Assembly (NCBI RefSeq): GCF_019396345.1
Contig: NZ_JAHKRM010000004.1
Location: forward strand, 186,001-250,000
Reading direction: 5' to 3'
DNA length: 64,000 nucleotides
DNA from: Nonomuraea guangzhouensis
GTDB taxonomy: Bacteria > Actinomycetota > Actinomycetes > Streptosporangiales > Streptosporangiaceae
Shown: piece by piece, positions 24,117-32,338 of the stretch
Position numbering within the stretch: position 1 is the first letter of the stretch
How the letters are laid out: each line of letters starts with the position of its first letter
Position numbers and translations under genes: made by a program
Notes under the pieces: model-generated
What the model was told of the DNA's origin: nothing
The model's database searches: none
What the model saw: the letters and a program-made list of their open reading frames with translations, nothing else

Positions 24117-25422
24117 GCCGCACTCCCGGAGTGAAGGCCAGGCTCGTGATGAACCCCCCGAAGCCCAGCGTCAGGCTGAGCCCCGCGCCCGGCCGCAGTC
24201 CGCTCGGCCGCCCAGCGGGGACCGGAAGGGGGAAGCCCGCCGGCACGTCCTCCAGCCCCACGACCGGCGGCACCGTGCCGTAGTGCAGCGCCAGCACGAC
24301 GGCGATGGCCTCCAGCACCCCGGTGGCGCCGAGGGTGTGCCCCAGCGCGCCCTTGGTGGCGAACACCACGGGCGGCGCGGCGCACCCCGCGAACAGCCTG
24401 CTCAGAGCGCCCGACTCGGCGGCGTCGTTGACGGGCGTACCGGAGCCGTGGGCGTTGATCACGGCGATGTCGTCCAGGCCGAGCCCGGAGGCGGCCAGGC
24501 AGCGCCGTACCGAGAGGTCGACGCCGGTCCCGGCCGGGTCGGGCGCCGTCATGCCCGCCCCGTCGTTGGCCGCCCCCGTTCCGGCCAGGACCGCGTAGGG
24601 TTCGGCCCCGCGGGCGCGGGCCGACTCCTCGCGTTCGAGCACGACGAAACCCGCGGCCTCGCCCAGGAGCGTGCCATCGGCCCGGCGGTCGAACGCGCGC
24701 AGCCTGGTGGGCGACATCGTGCCCAGCACGGTGTGCGCCAGCCGCTTGGCGGGGGTGACCACGTCGGCCGCACCGCACACGCTCACCTCGGCGACTCCCG
24801 ACCGGATCACCTCGGCACCGACCGCGAGCGCGTCGGACCCGGACGAGCACGCCGTACTGACGGCGACGGGCGGCAACCGCAGCCCCACACCGGCGGCGAC
24901 GTCTGCCGCCCACTGGTACAGGTCCGCGTCCTCATCGTCCAACTGCGCCCCGAAGCTGGTACCCAGCACAGGGTACGGCTCCACCTCCGCACCAGACGCG
25001 ACCCCGGACGGCCACTCCAGCGCGTCGGGCGCCCGGCCAGGGGCGAGCCCGGACGGCCCGTCATCTCCCCCAGACCCGCGCGCCTCGCCAGAGGCTGGCC
25101 CAGACGATCCGTCTCCACCCCAAGACCCGCGCGCCCCGCCAGGCGATCTGCCTCCATCCCAGGACTCGCGCGCCCGTCCGGGGGTGAGTCCGGCGTCGGC
25201 GAGGGCGCGGGACAGGACGCCCTCCGCCAGGGCCCGCTGTCGGGCCGACGGTTTCAGCTCCGGCGGCGGGTCGGGCAGGGTCGCGGCGAGCAGGTTGCGC
25301 AGGCGATGCTCCGACGGCACCTCCCGGAACCCGTCGTCCCCGTCGAGCAGCCGCCGCCACACCTCGGCCAGGCCGTCGCCCAGCGCCGTGGACCAGGCCA
25401 TCCCGGTGACCCAGACGTTCAC
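24106..25422 (-). CDS. beta-ketoacyl-ACP synthase (KAS II type)
   Basis: 438 residues from GTG 25422. The catalytic set is intact: Cys192 in VSTACSSGSDAL, His325 in NAHGSGTPVND, Lys357 and His362 in TKGALGHTLGATG. It should condense malonyl-ACP with an acyl thioester in the cytosol. Residues ~84-146 are a Gly/Ser-rich repeat insertion in the N-terminal half, before the TSFGAQ strand, not present in FabF-type enzymes. Its start overlaps the FabZ-like gene by 4 bp (GTGA) and its end overlaps the KS-like gene by 11 bp. The neighbour without Cys is its probable partner. Confidence 0.9.
   Translation of the reverse strand: MNVWVTGMAWSTALGDGLAEVWRRLLDGDDGFREVPSEHRLRNLLAATLPDPPPELKPSARQRALAEGVLSRALADAGLTPGRARESWDGGRSPGGARGSWGGDGSSGPASGEARGSGGDDGPSGLAPGRAPDALEWPSGVASGAEVEPYPVLGTSFGAQLDDEDADLYQWAADVAAGVGLRLPPVAVSTACSSGSDALAVGAEVIRSGVAEVSVCGAADVVTPAKRLAHTVLGTMSPTRLRAFDRRADGTLLGEAAGFVVLEREESARARGAEPYAVLAGTGAANDGAGMTAPDPAGTGVDLSVRRCLAASGLGLDDIAVINAHGSGTPVNDAAESGALSRLFAGCAAPPVVFATKGALGHTLGATGVLEAIAVVLALHYGTVPPVVGLEDVPAGFPLPVPAGRPSGLRPGAGLSLTLGFGGFITSLAFTPGVRHVR
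24985..25173 (-). repeat. ~51-bp coding repeat in ketosynthase gene
   Basis: Units of about 17 residues begin ARxSxGG: ARESWDGGRSPGG, ARGSWGGDGSSGPASGE, ARGSGGDDGPSGLAPGR, then a drifted APDALEWPSGVASGAE. The insertion is in frame and leaves the catalytic motifs intact. Confidence 0.75.
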
Positions 25423-25895
25423 CACAGCCGCCGCCCGAGCTGCTCGACCGGGACCCGGATGAGGGAGCCGCGGAAGGCCGCCGCCCGTTCGCCCTCCACC
25501 GTCGCCCGGCAGGAGAAGTGGAAGGTGTTGCCGATGATCCGGTCGCTGCGCACGTCGAAGATCACCTGGTCGCCGACCACCACGATGCGATGGAACCGGC
25601 TGTGCGCCGAGCCGATGAGCGTGATCTCGTCGTCGGCCAGCTTCGACGTACTCATCTGGTAGAGGATGATGCCCGACTGGGCGATGGCCTGGACCAGATG
25701 GCTGCCGGGGAAGATGGCCCGCTCGGGGAAGTGCCCGGCGATGGCGTCCATGGTGCCGGACACCGACAGCATGCTGCGCAGGTACTCTCCCGGCACGTAG
25801 TCGAGCACCCGGTCGATGTAGATCATGGGATGCCGGTGCCGCAGCCACTGCTTGATCTCTGTGAACCCCAGGGTCGACTCACCGGTCTCGGCCAT
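25419..25895 (-). CDS. FabZ-like hotdog protein lacking catalytic Glu
   Basis: 158 residues with the FabZ layout: LRHRHPMIYIDRVLDYVPGE, then GHFPERAIFPGSHLVQAIAQ at 54-73. FabZ needs the His of GHFP (His55 here) and a Glu 14 residues later; position 69 is Gln. Dehydration of 3-hydroxyacyl-ACP is therefore doubtful. It may instead be a binding, isomerase or thioesterase-like protein, or a structural partner. It is translationally coupled on both sides: a 17-bp overlap with the upstream hotdog gene and GTGA overlap with the ketosynthase gene. Confidence 0.8.
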   Translation of the reverse strand: MAETGESTLGFTEIKQWLRHRHPMIYIDRVLDYVPGEYLRSMLSVSGTMDAIAGHFPERAIFPGSHLVQAIAQSGIILYQMSTSKLADDEITLIGSAHSRFHRIVVVGDQVIFDVRSDRIIGNTFHFSCRATVEGERAAAFRGSLIRVPVEQLGRRLW

Positions 25896-26610
25896 CGTTC
25901 CTCTCTCCGCTCAGCTGGGCGCGCAGCGCGGCGCGCAAGGCGGCGGGCAGCGGGGCCGGAGTGCCGTCGGCCGCGTTGACCAGGCACATCACGAGCGTGC
26001 CCGTGGCGAGCAGCGTCCCGGTCCGGGCGCCCGGACGCTCGACCCTGACCCCCGCACGCTCGACCCCGGGGCCCGCACGATCAGGTCCGAGGCCCGCACG
26101 ATCAGGTCCAAGGCCCCCACGATCGCGCCCGACCTCCACACGATCGGGTCCGAAGTCCGCACGATCGGACCCGGCGTTCGCGCGATCGGACCCGGCGTTC
26201 GCGCGATCACGCAGGACGTCCGCGCGATCGCGCAAGACGCTCGCATCATCGCGCCAGACGTCCGCGGCATCAGGCCACATGCCCGCAGCATCGGCCCCGG
26301 TATCCGCGTGATCGGGCAGGCGGCGCACGGTGCCGGAGACCCGCCAGGAAGCGCCGCCCACGTGGTCGATGCCGGCGCGTACCTCGATCCGGTCGGGGAA
26401 ACGGGCGGCCGCCCCGTACCGCATGCGCAGCTCGGTCACGGCCGGCAGCAGCTTGTGCTCGCTCATCAGCCGGGTGCCGACGCCCATCGCCTCCAGGTCC
26501 TCCAGGAGCGCGGTCTCGATGAGGGAGGCGTAGCGGGTGAAGTGGACCACCCCTGCGGCGTCGGTGTCCACGTGCTCGACCCGGCGGCGCAGCGGCCGCG
26601 GCCCGCTCAC
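25879..26610 (-). CDS. 4HBT-type hotdog thioesterase with 98-residue repeat insertion
   Basis: The N-terminal part (RRRVEHVDTDAAGVVHFTRY) has the 4-hydroxybenzoyl-CoA thioesterase/YbgC signature, with catalytic-type Asp17 in DTDAAGVVHF, and strands continue through SWRVSGTVRRLPD. The fold resumes at ~198 with GTLLATGTLVMCLVNA. Between them residues 100-197 are fourteen 7-residue units of type DRAxxGx, inserted at what should be a tight turn between two strands. The enzyme could hydrolyse or edit acyl-ACP. Its GTG overlaps the aminotransferase stop by 4 bp. Confidence 0.8.
   Translation of the reverse strand: MSGPRPLRRRVEHVDTDAAGVVHFTRYASLIETALLEDLEAMGVGTRLMSEHKLLPAVTELRMRYGAAARFPDRIEVRAGIDHVGGASWRVSGTVRRLPDHADTGADAAGMWPDAADVWRDDASVLRDRADVLRDRANAGSDRANAGSDRADFGPDRVEVGRDRGGLGPDRAGLGPDRAGPGVERAGVRVERPGARTGTLLATGTLVMCLVNAADGTPAPLPAALRAALRAQLSGERNDGRDR
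26020..26313 (-). repeat. fourteen 21-bp coding units in hotdog gene
   Basis: The array is exactly 14 x 21 bp. Central units read DRADVLR, DRANAGS, DRANAGS, DRADFGP, DRVEVGR, DRGGLGP, DRAGLGP, DRAGPGV, ERAGVRV. Earlier units (DHADTGA, DAAGMWP, DAADVWR, DDASVLR) are more diverged. Two neighbouring units are identical in protein, showing recent duplication. The opposite strand shows the recurring GATCGxxC core. Confidence 0.9.
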
Positions 26611-27986
26611 CGGCCGTCCCAGAGGAACCGCGCGGTCCCCCGCTGGATCGCGGCGACCAGTTCCTCCAGGTCAGCGGGGCTGGTGACGAGGGGCGGGGCC
26701 ACGCGCATGGTGGGGAAGACGTACGGCAGGCCGTGGGAGCGGCGGCCGGCGCCGGCCATGAACTCGACGTAGCAGCCCGCCCTGATGATGTGCGACCGCA
26801 GGTCGCGCAGCCGGTCCGCGGCGTCCTCCGTGAGTTCCAGCCCTTGGAGCAGCCCCGTGCCGCGCAGCCCGCGATAGGTGCCGGGGAACCGGTCGAGCAC
26901 CTCCCTGCCGAGAAGCTCGGTCAACTGGGCGCCGAGCTCGGCCGACCGTTCGAGCAGCTTCTCCTCCTCGATCAGCCGCAGCCCGTCGTGGATCACCGCG
27001 CAGGTCAGCGGGCGCAGGTCGGAGGTGGCCACGGCCCCGGACGGCCGCACGTTCAGCGACCGCCTGGCGATCACCATCGAGGTGGACAGCACGCCCATGC
27101 CCAGGCTCTTGCCGATGACGGTGACGTCCGTGGGGATCGGACCATGCTCGTCCGCCATGGCGAAGAACCGCCCGGTCTTGGCGAACGTGAGAACCTCATC
27201 GGCCACCAGCAACGCCCCGTGCTCGGCGGCGAGCGCCGCCAGCGTCCGCAGGTAACCGGCCGGTGGGACCAGCAGGCCCGCATCGCCCTGGATCGGCTCG
27301 ACGACGACGGCCAGCAGCCGCTCGCCGTCGCGGGCGAAGAACTCCAGCAACGGCTCCAGGGCACCGAACGGAAGGTGCTTCACCGCCAGCCCATAAGGGC
27401 CGTCGGCGGCGACCTGGGGAAGCCCGACGCGGAAGTGGCGCCGGTTGAGCAGCGGCGTGAGCGCGCCCGTCCAGCCGTGCCACGCGCCCTGGAAGGCGAG
27501 GACGAGATCGCGGCCGCCCCGCTCGGGGTCGGGCCGGAGCCGGCGGTGGTCGTACCTGGACTCCAGGACCAGCCGCAAGGCCAGTTCCATGCCCTCGGAG
27601 CCGGAGTTGCGGCCGGCCGCGTGGTAGTCACCCGGCGGGAAGTGGTCGCACCACAGCCCGCCGGAACCGATCGTCCCGGCGAGGAGGCGGGTGCGCTCCG
27701 CGGACTCGATCTCGTCGGTGGCGTACCCGAGATCCGCCACCGCGCGGGTCAGGGCGCGCAGCACGGCCGGGTGACCGGCCCCGAGGCAGGCGCTGGCGTA
27801 GCCACCGGAAGCGTCGATGACCTCGAACGGCTCGCCCGTGGCGGCGCCGCGCTCGGCCAGCCGCAGCCGCACGCCCCTGCCGCCGAGCGAGACGAACGGC
27901 AGCCTGCCGCCGCCGTAGTGGTCCAGGTGCAGAGCTCCGTCGAGGCCGTGGGACGGCGACGTGGCGGTCGGTCCCGCGTGGCTCAC
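26607..27986 (-). CDS. class III PLP-dependent aminotransferase
   Basis: 459 residues of the class III (GSA/omega-transaminase) group: NSGSEGMELALR at 127-138, FQGAWHGWTGAL, Glu230 in VVEPIQGD, Asp263 in VADEVL and Schiff-base Lys293 in VIGKSLGMG. It moves an amino group to a ketone or aldehyde. Standing between the ACP gene and hotdog gene and overlapping both by 4 bp, it probably acts on an ACP-bound or ACP-released beta-keto or aldehyde intermediate. Related AMT domains of iturin-type synthetases make beta-amino acyl chains. The exact substrate is inference. Confidence 0.9.
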   Translation of the reverse strand: MSHAGPTATSPSHGLDGALHLDHYGGGRLPFVSLGGRGVRLRLAERGAATGEPFEVIDASGGYASACLGAGHPAVLRALTRAVADLGYATDEIESAERTRLLAGTIGSGGLWCDHFPPGDYHAAGRNSGSEGMELALRLVLESRYDHRRLRPDPERGGRDLVLAFQGAWHGWTGALTPLLNRRHFRVGLPQVAADGPYGLAVKHLPFGALEPLLEFFARDGERLLAVVVEPIQGDAGLLVPPAGYLRTLAALAAEHGALLVADEVLTFAKTGRFFAMADEHGPIPTDVTVIGKSLGMGVLSTSMVIARRSLNVRPSGAVATSDLRPLTCAVIHDGLRLIEEEKLLERSAELGAQLTELLGREVLDRFPGTYRGLRGTGLLQGLELTEDAADRLRDLRSHIIRAGCYVEFMAGAGRRSHGLPYVFPTMRVAPPLVTSPADLEELVAAIQRGTARFLWDGR

Positions 27987-28237
27987 GTCCCGCTGCCCTG
28001 CAGACGCCGGATGAGCGCGGTCAGGGCGGCGATGGTACGGAAGTTCTCGGGTACGAAGTCCTCGTCGGCGATGCGGACGTCGAAGATGTCCTCACATTGC
28101 ACCCGTAGTTCGGTGAATCCCAGAGAATCGAGCCCGTAGATGTCGCGCAGGCTCTCGTGGTCGCTGATTTCCTCGGCCGGCGTCTCCACGAACAATTCGG
28201 TCGCCAGAATCTTCTTTATGGTGCCCTCGATTTCCAT
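27983..28237 (-). CDS. acyl carrier protein
   Basis: 84 residues, acidic, with the phosphopantetheine site Ser38 in IYGLDSLGFTEL. The ATG at 28237 has a near-perfect Shine-Dalgarno (GGAGGTG) and is preferred to 28276. It is the first gene of the minus operon and its stop overlaps the aminotransferase GTG. It probably carries the growing chain for the ketosynthase, ligase and aminotransferase. Confidence 0.9.
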   Translation of the reverse strand: MEIEGTIKKILATELFVETPAEEISDHESLRDIYGLDSLGFTELRVQCEDIFDVRIADEDFVPENFRTIAALTALIRRLQGSGT

Positions 28238-28497
28238 TACACCTCCGGACAAAGCGCATGGTAAAGAGAACGGCACGGCAGGTAGCCGCAGAATGAGGTG
28301 GGCGTGGCATCTTCGTCACGGTTCGGCTGGTCGACCGTGAAACCCCGGGACCCAGGGGCCGCCAACAACGACCAGCATGAACCAACCGAAGTTGTTCGTC
28401 AATTGCACCCGGCGTCACCGGGTTCACTCGAATTCCACGGGAAAGCGGAAATGGGAATTACCCCGGCACGGCACCTTTTCGATCTACTGTGAAAGTT
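28238..28497. promoter_or_regulatory. divergent promoter region of biosynthetic operon
   Basis: The 260-bp spacer between the ACP and methyltransferase genes is clearly less GC-rich than its surroundings. TACTGT at 28485-28490 could be a -10 element for a leaderless methyltransferase message. I see no confident -35 and no long palindrome, apart from a short CCCGG/CCGGG hairpin around 28413. Confidence 0.4.
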
Positions 28498-29172
28498 ATG
28501 AACACGGGCACTGGACCGGGGGTGTTCACCTCCGACGGCTCACCGGTGGAGTTCTACGCGGCGATCGCCGCCGCGGGCGAACCGGAGATCATCCAGCGGG
28601 CGGTGCCGGCCGGAGGGTCGATTCTCGAACTGGGGTCGGGCGCGGGCCGGGTGACGCGCGCCCTGGCCGCGTTCGGCTACGGCGTCGTGGCCGTCGACGA
28701 GTCGGCCGAGATGCTGGCCAGGGTCGAGGGCGCGGAGCGGGTCCACGCGCGGATCGAGGACCTCGCGCTCGATCGCCGCTTCGATGCCGTGCTGCTGGCC
28801 TCGCTGCTGGTGCACGTGCCGGAGGTGTCGACCAGGCAGCGCTTCCTCGACTGCTGCCGCCGCCATGTGCGCGACGACGGCGTGGTGGTGATCCAGTGGA
28901 TTCCGCTGGACGTGCGCGCCACCTGGTCGGTGGGCACGACCTTCGCGCGGTCCGGGTTCACCACCACGATCACCGAGTTCGCCCCGTCGGGGCCGGAGCT
29001 GGTGGACCTCACCCTGAGGTATGAGACCGACGGCCGCCGCTGGACGCAGTCGATCGTCGAGCGTCCGCTGAGCGACGACCAGCTCACCGCCGCTCTGGCC
29101 GGCGCCGGGCTGGTCGTGGACCGCTTCCTGACCCCCGACCGGACGTGGCTGGCCGCCCGTCCCAGCCCCTGA
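28498..29172 (+). CDS. class I SAM-dependent methyltransferase
   Basis: About 224 residues. Motif I is ILELGSGAGRVTRAL at ~39-53, motif II VVAVDESAEML and the motif IV region FDAVLLASLLVHVP, giving a Rossmann methyltransferase. The target could be a carboxylate, amine or hydroxyl. It is divergent from the ACP operon and therefore a likely tailoring enzyme of the same locus. ATG 28498 or GTG 28489 may be the start; no Shine-Dalgarno is seen. Its last codons form the first units of a 34-bp tandem repeat. Confidence 0.8.
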   Translation: MNTGTGPGVFTSDGSPVEFYAAIAAAGEPEIIQRAVPAGGSILELGSGAGRVTRALAAFGYGVVAVDESAEMLARVEGAERVHARIEDLALDRRFDAVLLASLLVHVPEVSTRQRFLDCCRRHVRDDGVVVIQWIPLDVRATWSVGTTFARSGFTTTITEFAPSGPELVDLTLRYETDGRRWTQSIVERPLSDDQLTAALAGAGLVVDRFLTPDRTWLAARPSP

Positions 29173-29266
29173 CAGAACGCGGCCGACCGCCCGTCGTAAC
29201 CCCCGACCGAACGCGGCCGACCGCCCGTCATAACCCCCGACCGGACCTAGCCGACCGCCCCCGCCC
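29131..29266. repeat. four 34-bp tandem units spanning a gene end
   Basis: Units start at 29131, 29165, 29199 and 29233, each a form of ACCCCCGACCGAACGCGGCC followed by GACCGCCCGTCxTA. The first unit and the start of the second encode the methyltransferase C-terminus and its stop (29170-29172); the rest lie in the spacer. The exact 34-bp register shows the array grew out of the coding end or replaced it. Confidence 0.85.
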
Positions 29267-29280
29267 GCCTCAACGGCGGG
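29264..29280. terminator. short hairpin between convergent genes
   Basis: CCCGCC and GGCGGG (6-bp stem) flank a TCAAC loop after the 34-bp repeats and before the convergent sigma-factor gene. It is short but purely GC-paired, a possible terminator. Confidence 0.4.
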
Positions 29281-29421
29281 AACGGACCATGCGGCAGCCA
29301 CCACCCCGGTGGCCTCTACGCGGCGAAGTGCCGGAGACTACGGGACGCCGACCCCCCGCCCGGGGACCACGCCGGACAGATGTACCCGCAACCCGGACTA
29401 TCCCGACTTTCGCGATAGCTC

Positions 29422-30504
<1,083 letters not shown>

Positions 30505-30882
30505 CTGCTCCTGATGCGCGGGTCCGGCTGAACGACCGCGGCCCGGGGGGCGAAGACGGCCATCATCGGTTACTTCCCGCGTGCGGGGGATTCAGCACCT
30601 GTCCGTCGTAAGAGGTTCGCGGTGGTGGTGCGGGGCAAGGCTGGACCGAGCTCGCCGCCGTTGTGGAAAGGGCGACGAGACGCGTGTCCGGCCTGTGCGA
30701 TCCCGCCATCGATATCCAAGCTACCCGCTGCCCGGCCATGCTCGGCCCGGCTCAGCCGTCGGCAAAGGCACGCTGCCATGCGATGCTCCCGTCCTCGGCA
30801 CCCAAGCTCCCACATGCCACCGACAGTTCCGAGAGAAGGCCTCCGGGAAAAGACCGTCGAGCAGCGCGTCCGGCAGATCGCG
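30505..30882. other. 378-bp spacer, no gene seen
   Basis: This gap lies upstream of the sigma-factor gene and downstream of the WS/DGAT gene, both on the minus strand. It must hold the sigma-gene promoter. I could not identify -35/-10 elements, a palindrome or a conserved small ORF with confidence. Confidence 0.4.
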
Positions 30883-32307
30883 CTATTGCGGCAAGTTCCT
30901 TTCCGCGTTGAGCAGCTCGTCGAGTGCCGCCCGCAGGTCGTCGGCGAGCTCCCAGGCGTCGGGCACCATCTCCCTGTCGGTGATCACCCCGATGTCCAGC
31001 GAGCCGTCGTAGGAGAAGGCGGTGATGTTCACCCCGCCGCTCACGTCGGTGATCACCGAGACCGGGTAGTGGGTGAGCAGCCGCGCCCCGCACACGTACA
31101 GGGGGAACTGCGGGCCCGGTACGTTCGAGATGGCCACGTTAATAGGTGGGACGGTCTGTCCGACCAGGCCGAACGCCGATCTGGACGCCAGCCCCATGAG
31201 GGCGGCGGGCATCGACTCGCTCAGCTCGCGCAGCCACCGCGCGGGCGCTAGCGAGAACCTGTCCTTGATCCGCTGCATGGCCAGCCGCACCTGCCGCAGC
31301 CGCGCGACGGGGTCGTCGAGGTGGACGGCCAGCGGCGCCGTCATGAACGTCACCTGGTTGCCCCCCTCCCCCGGCTCCCGCAGCGAGAACGGCACCCCGG
31401 CCACCAGCGGCTGGCGCGGTATGCCGCCGTGCGCGGCCAGCCACCGGCGCAGCGCGCCCGCGCACACGGCCATCACCACGTCGTTCACCGTCACCCCGAA
31501 CGCCTTGCGTACCTGCTTGATCTCCTCCAGCGGCAGCGAGACGAACGCGAAGCGCCGGTGCTCGGAGACCGGCCCGCTGAACGGCGTCTTGGGCGCGGGC
31601 AGCGCCGGCAGCTCGGGGGCCTGCCCGGAGCCGGCGATCTTGCGGGCCAGTCCGGACATCAGCCGGCTGCCCGGAAGCGACGACACGACGGGGATCTCGT
31701 CCAGGTGCGGCATCGCCCGGGCGGCGAACCGTACCGCCTGCGCCGGGTTGCCCGCCAGCCTGGCGAGCCCGCGCAGAATCATCTCGGCCGATCCCGGCGG
31801 CGGCGAGTCGCGCTCGGGCGCGACCGCGGGCGTCGGCGCGGGTACGGGACCCAGGTCGAGGAGCGCGGCCAGCACGTCGGCGCCGCCGATGCCGTCCACG
31901 GCCGCGTGATGGATCTTGGTGTAGAGCCCCATGCGGCCACCGGACAGGCCGTGGATCAGGTAGATCTCCCACAGGGGCCGGCGGCGGTCCAGGCGGCGGG
32001 CGTGCAGCCGGGACACCTGGTCGGCCAGCTGCCTGTCGTCGCCGGGCGGCGGTAACCCGATCTCCCGTACGTGATAGTCGAGGTCGAGGTCGTCCTCCTG
32101 CTCCCAGTAGGGGTGATCCAGTCCGAGGGGCACGTGCGCCAGCTTGCGGCGCAACGCGGGCACGTACGGCAGCCGCCGTTCCAGCAGGGCCTGGAGGTCG
32201 GCGCGGTTGAGGTCGCCGTCCAGGATGGCCAGTCCGGCGATGTTGGCGATGTTCGTGGCCGTCTCGAAGTGGAGGAACTGGGCGTCCAGGGCGGTCAACT
32301 GCGGCAT
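30883..32307 (-). CDS. wax ester synthase/diacylglycerol acyltransferase (WS/DGAT)
   Basis: 474 residues with the WS/DGAT opening MPQLTALDAQFLHFETATN and active-site HHAAVDG (HHxxxDG) near residue 137, plus the C-terminal NVAISNVPGP signature. It esterifies diacylglycerol or fatty alcohols with acyl-CoA to make storage lipid at the membrane surface. The ATG at 32307 follows GGAGGTGTG. It may be co-transcribed with the winged-helix gene 31 bp upstream. Confidence 0.9.
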   Translation of the reverse strand: MPQLTALDAQFLHFETATNIANIAGLAILDGDLNRADLQALLERRLPYVPALRRKLAHVPLGLDHPYWEQEDDLDLDYHVREIGLPPPGDDRQLADQVSRLHARRLDRRRPLWEIYLIHGLSGGRMGLYTKIHHAAVDGIGGADVLAALLDLGPVPAPTPAVAPERDSPPPGSAEMILRGLARLAGNPAQAVRFAARAMPHLDEIPVVSSLPGSRLMSGLARKIAGSGQAPELPALPAPKTPFSGPVSEHRRFAFVSLPLEEIKQVRKAFGVTVNDVVMAVCAGALRRWLAAHGGIPRQPLVAGVPFSLREPGEGGNQVTFMTAPLAVHLDDPVARLRQVRLAMQRIKDRFSLAPARWLRELSESMPAALMGLASRSAFGLVGQTVPPINVAISNVPGPQFPLYVCGARLLTHYPVSVITDVSGGVNITAFSYDGSLDIGVITDREMVPDAWELADDLRAALDELLNAERNLPQ

Positions 32308-32338
32308 GGCTCACACCTCCGCCCCGAACCAACCAGAA

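Noticed and set aside
26020..26313. CRISPR-like array
   Set aside because: The 21-bp units are contiguous, in frame and inside a coding gene, with no unique spacers and no cas genes.
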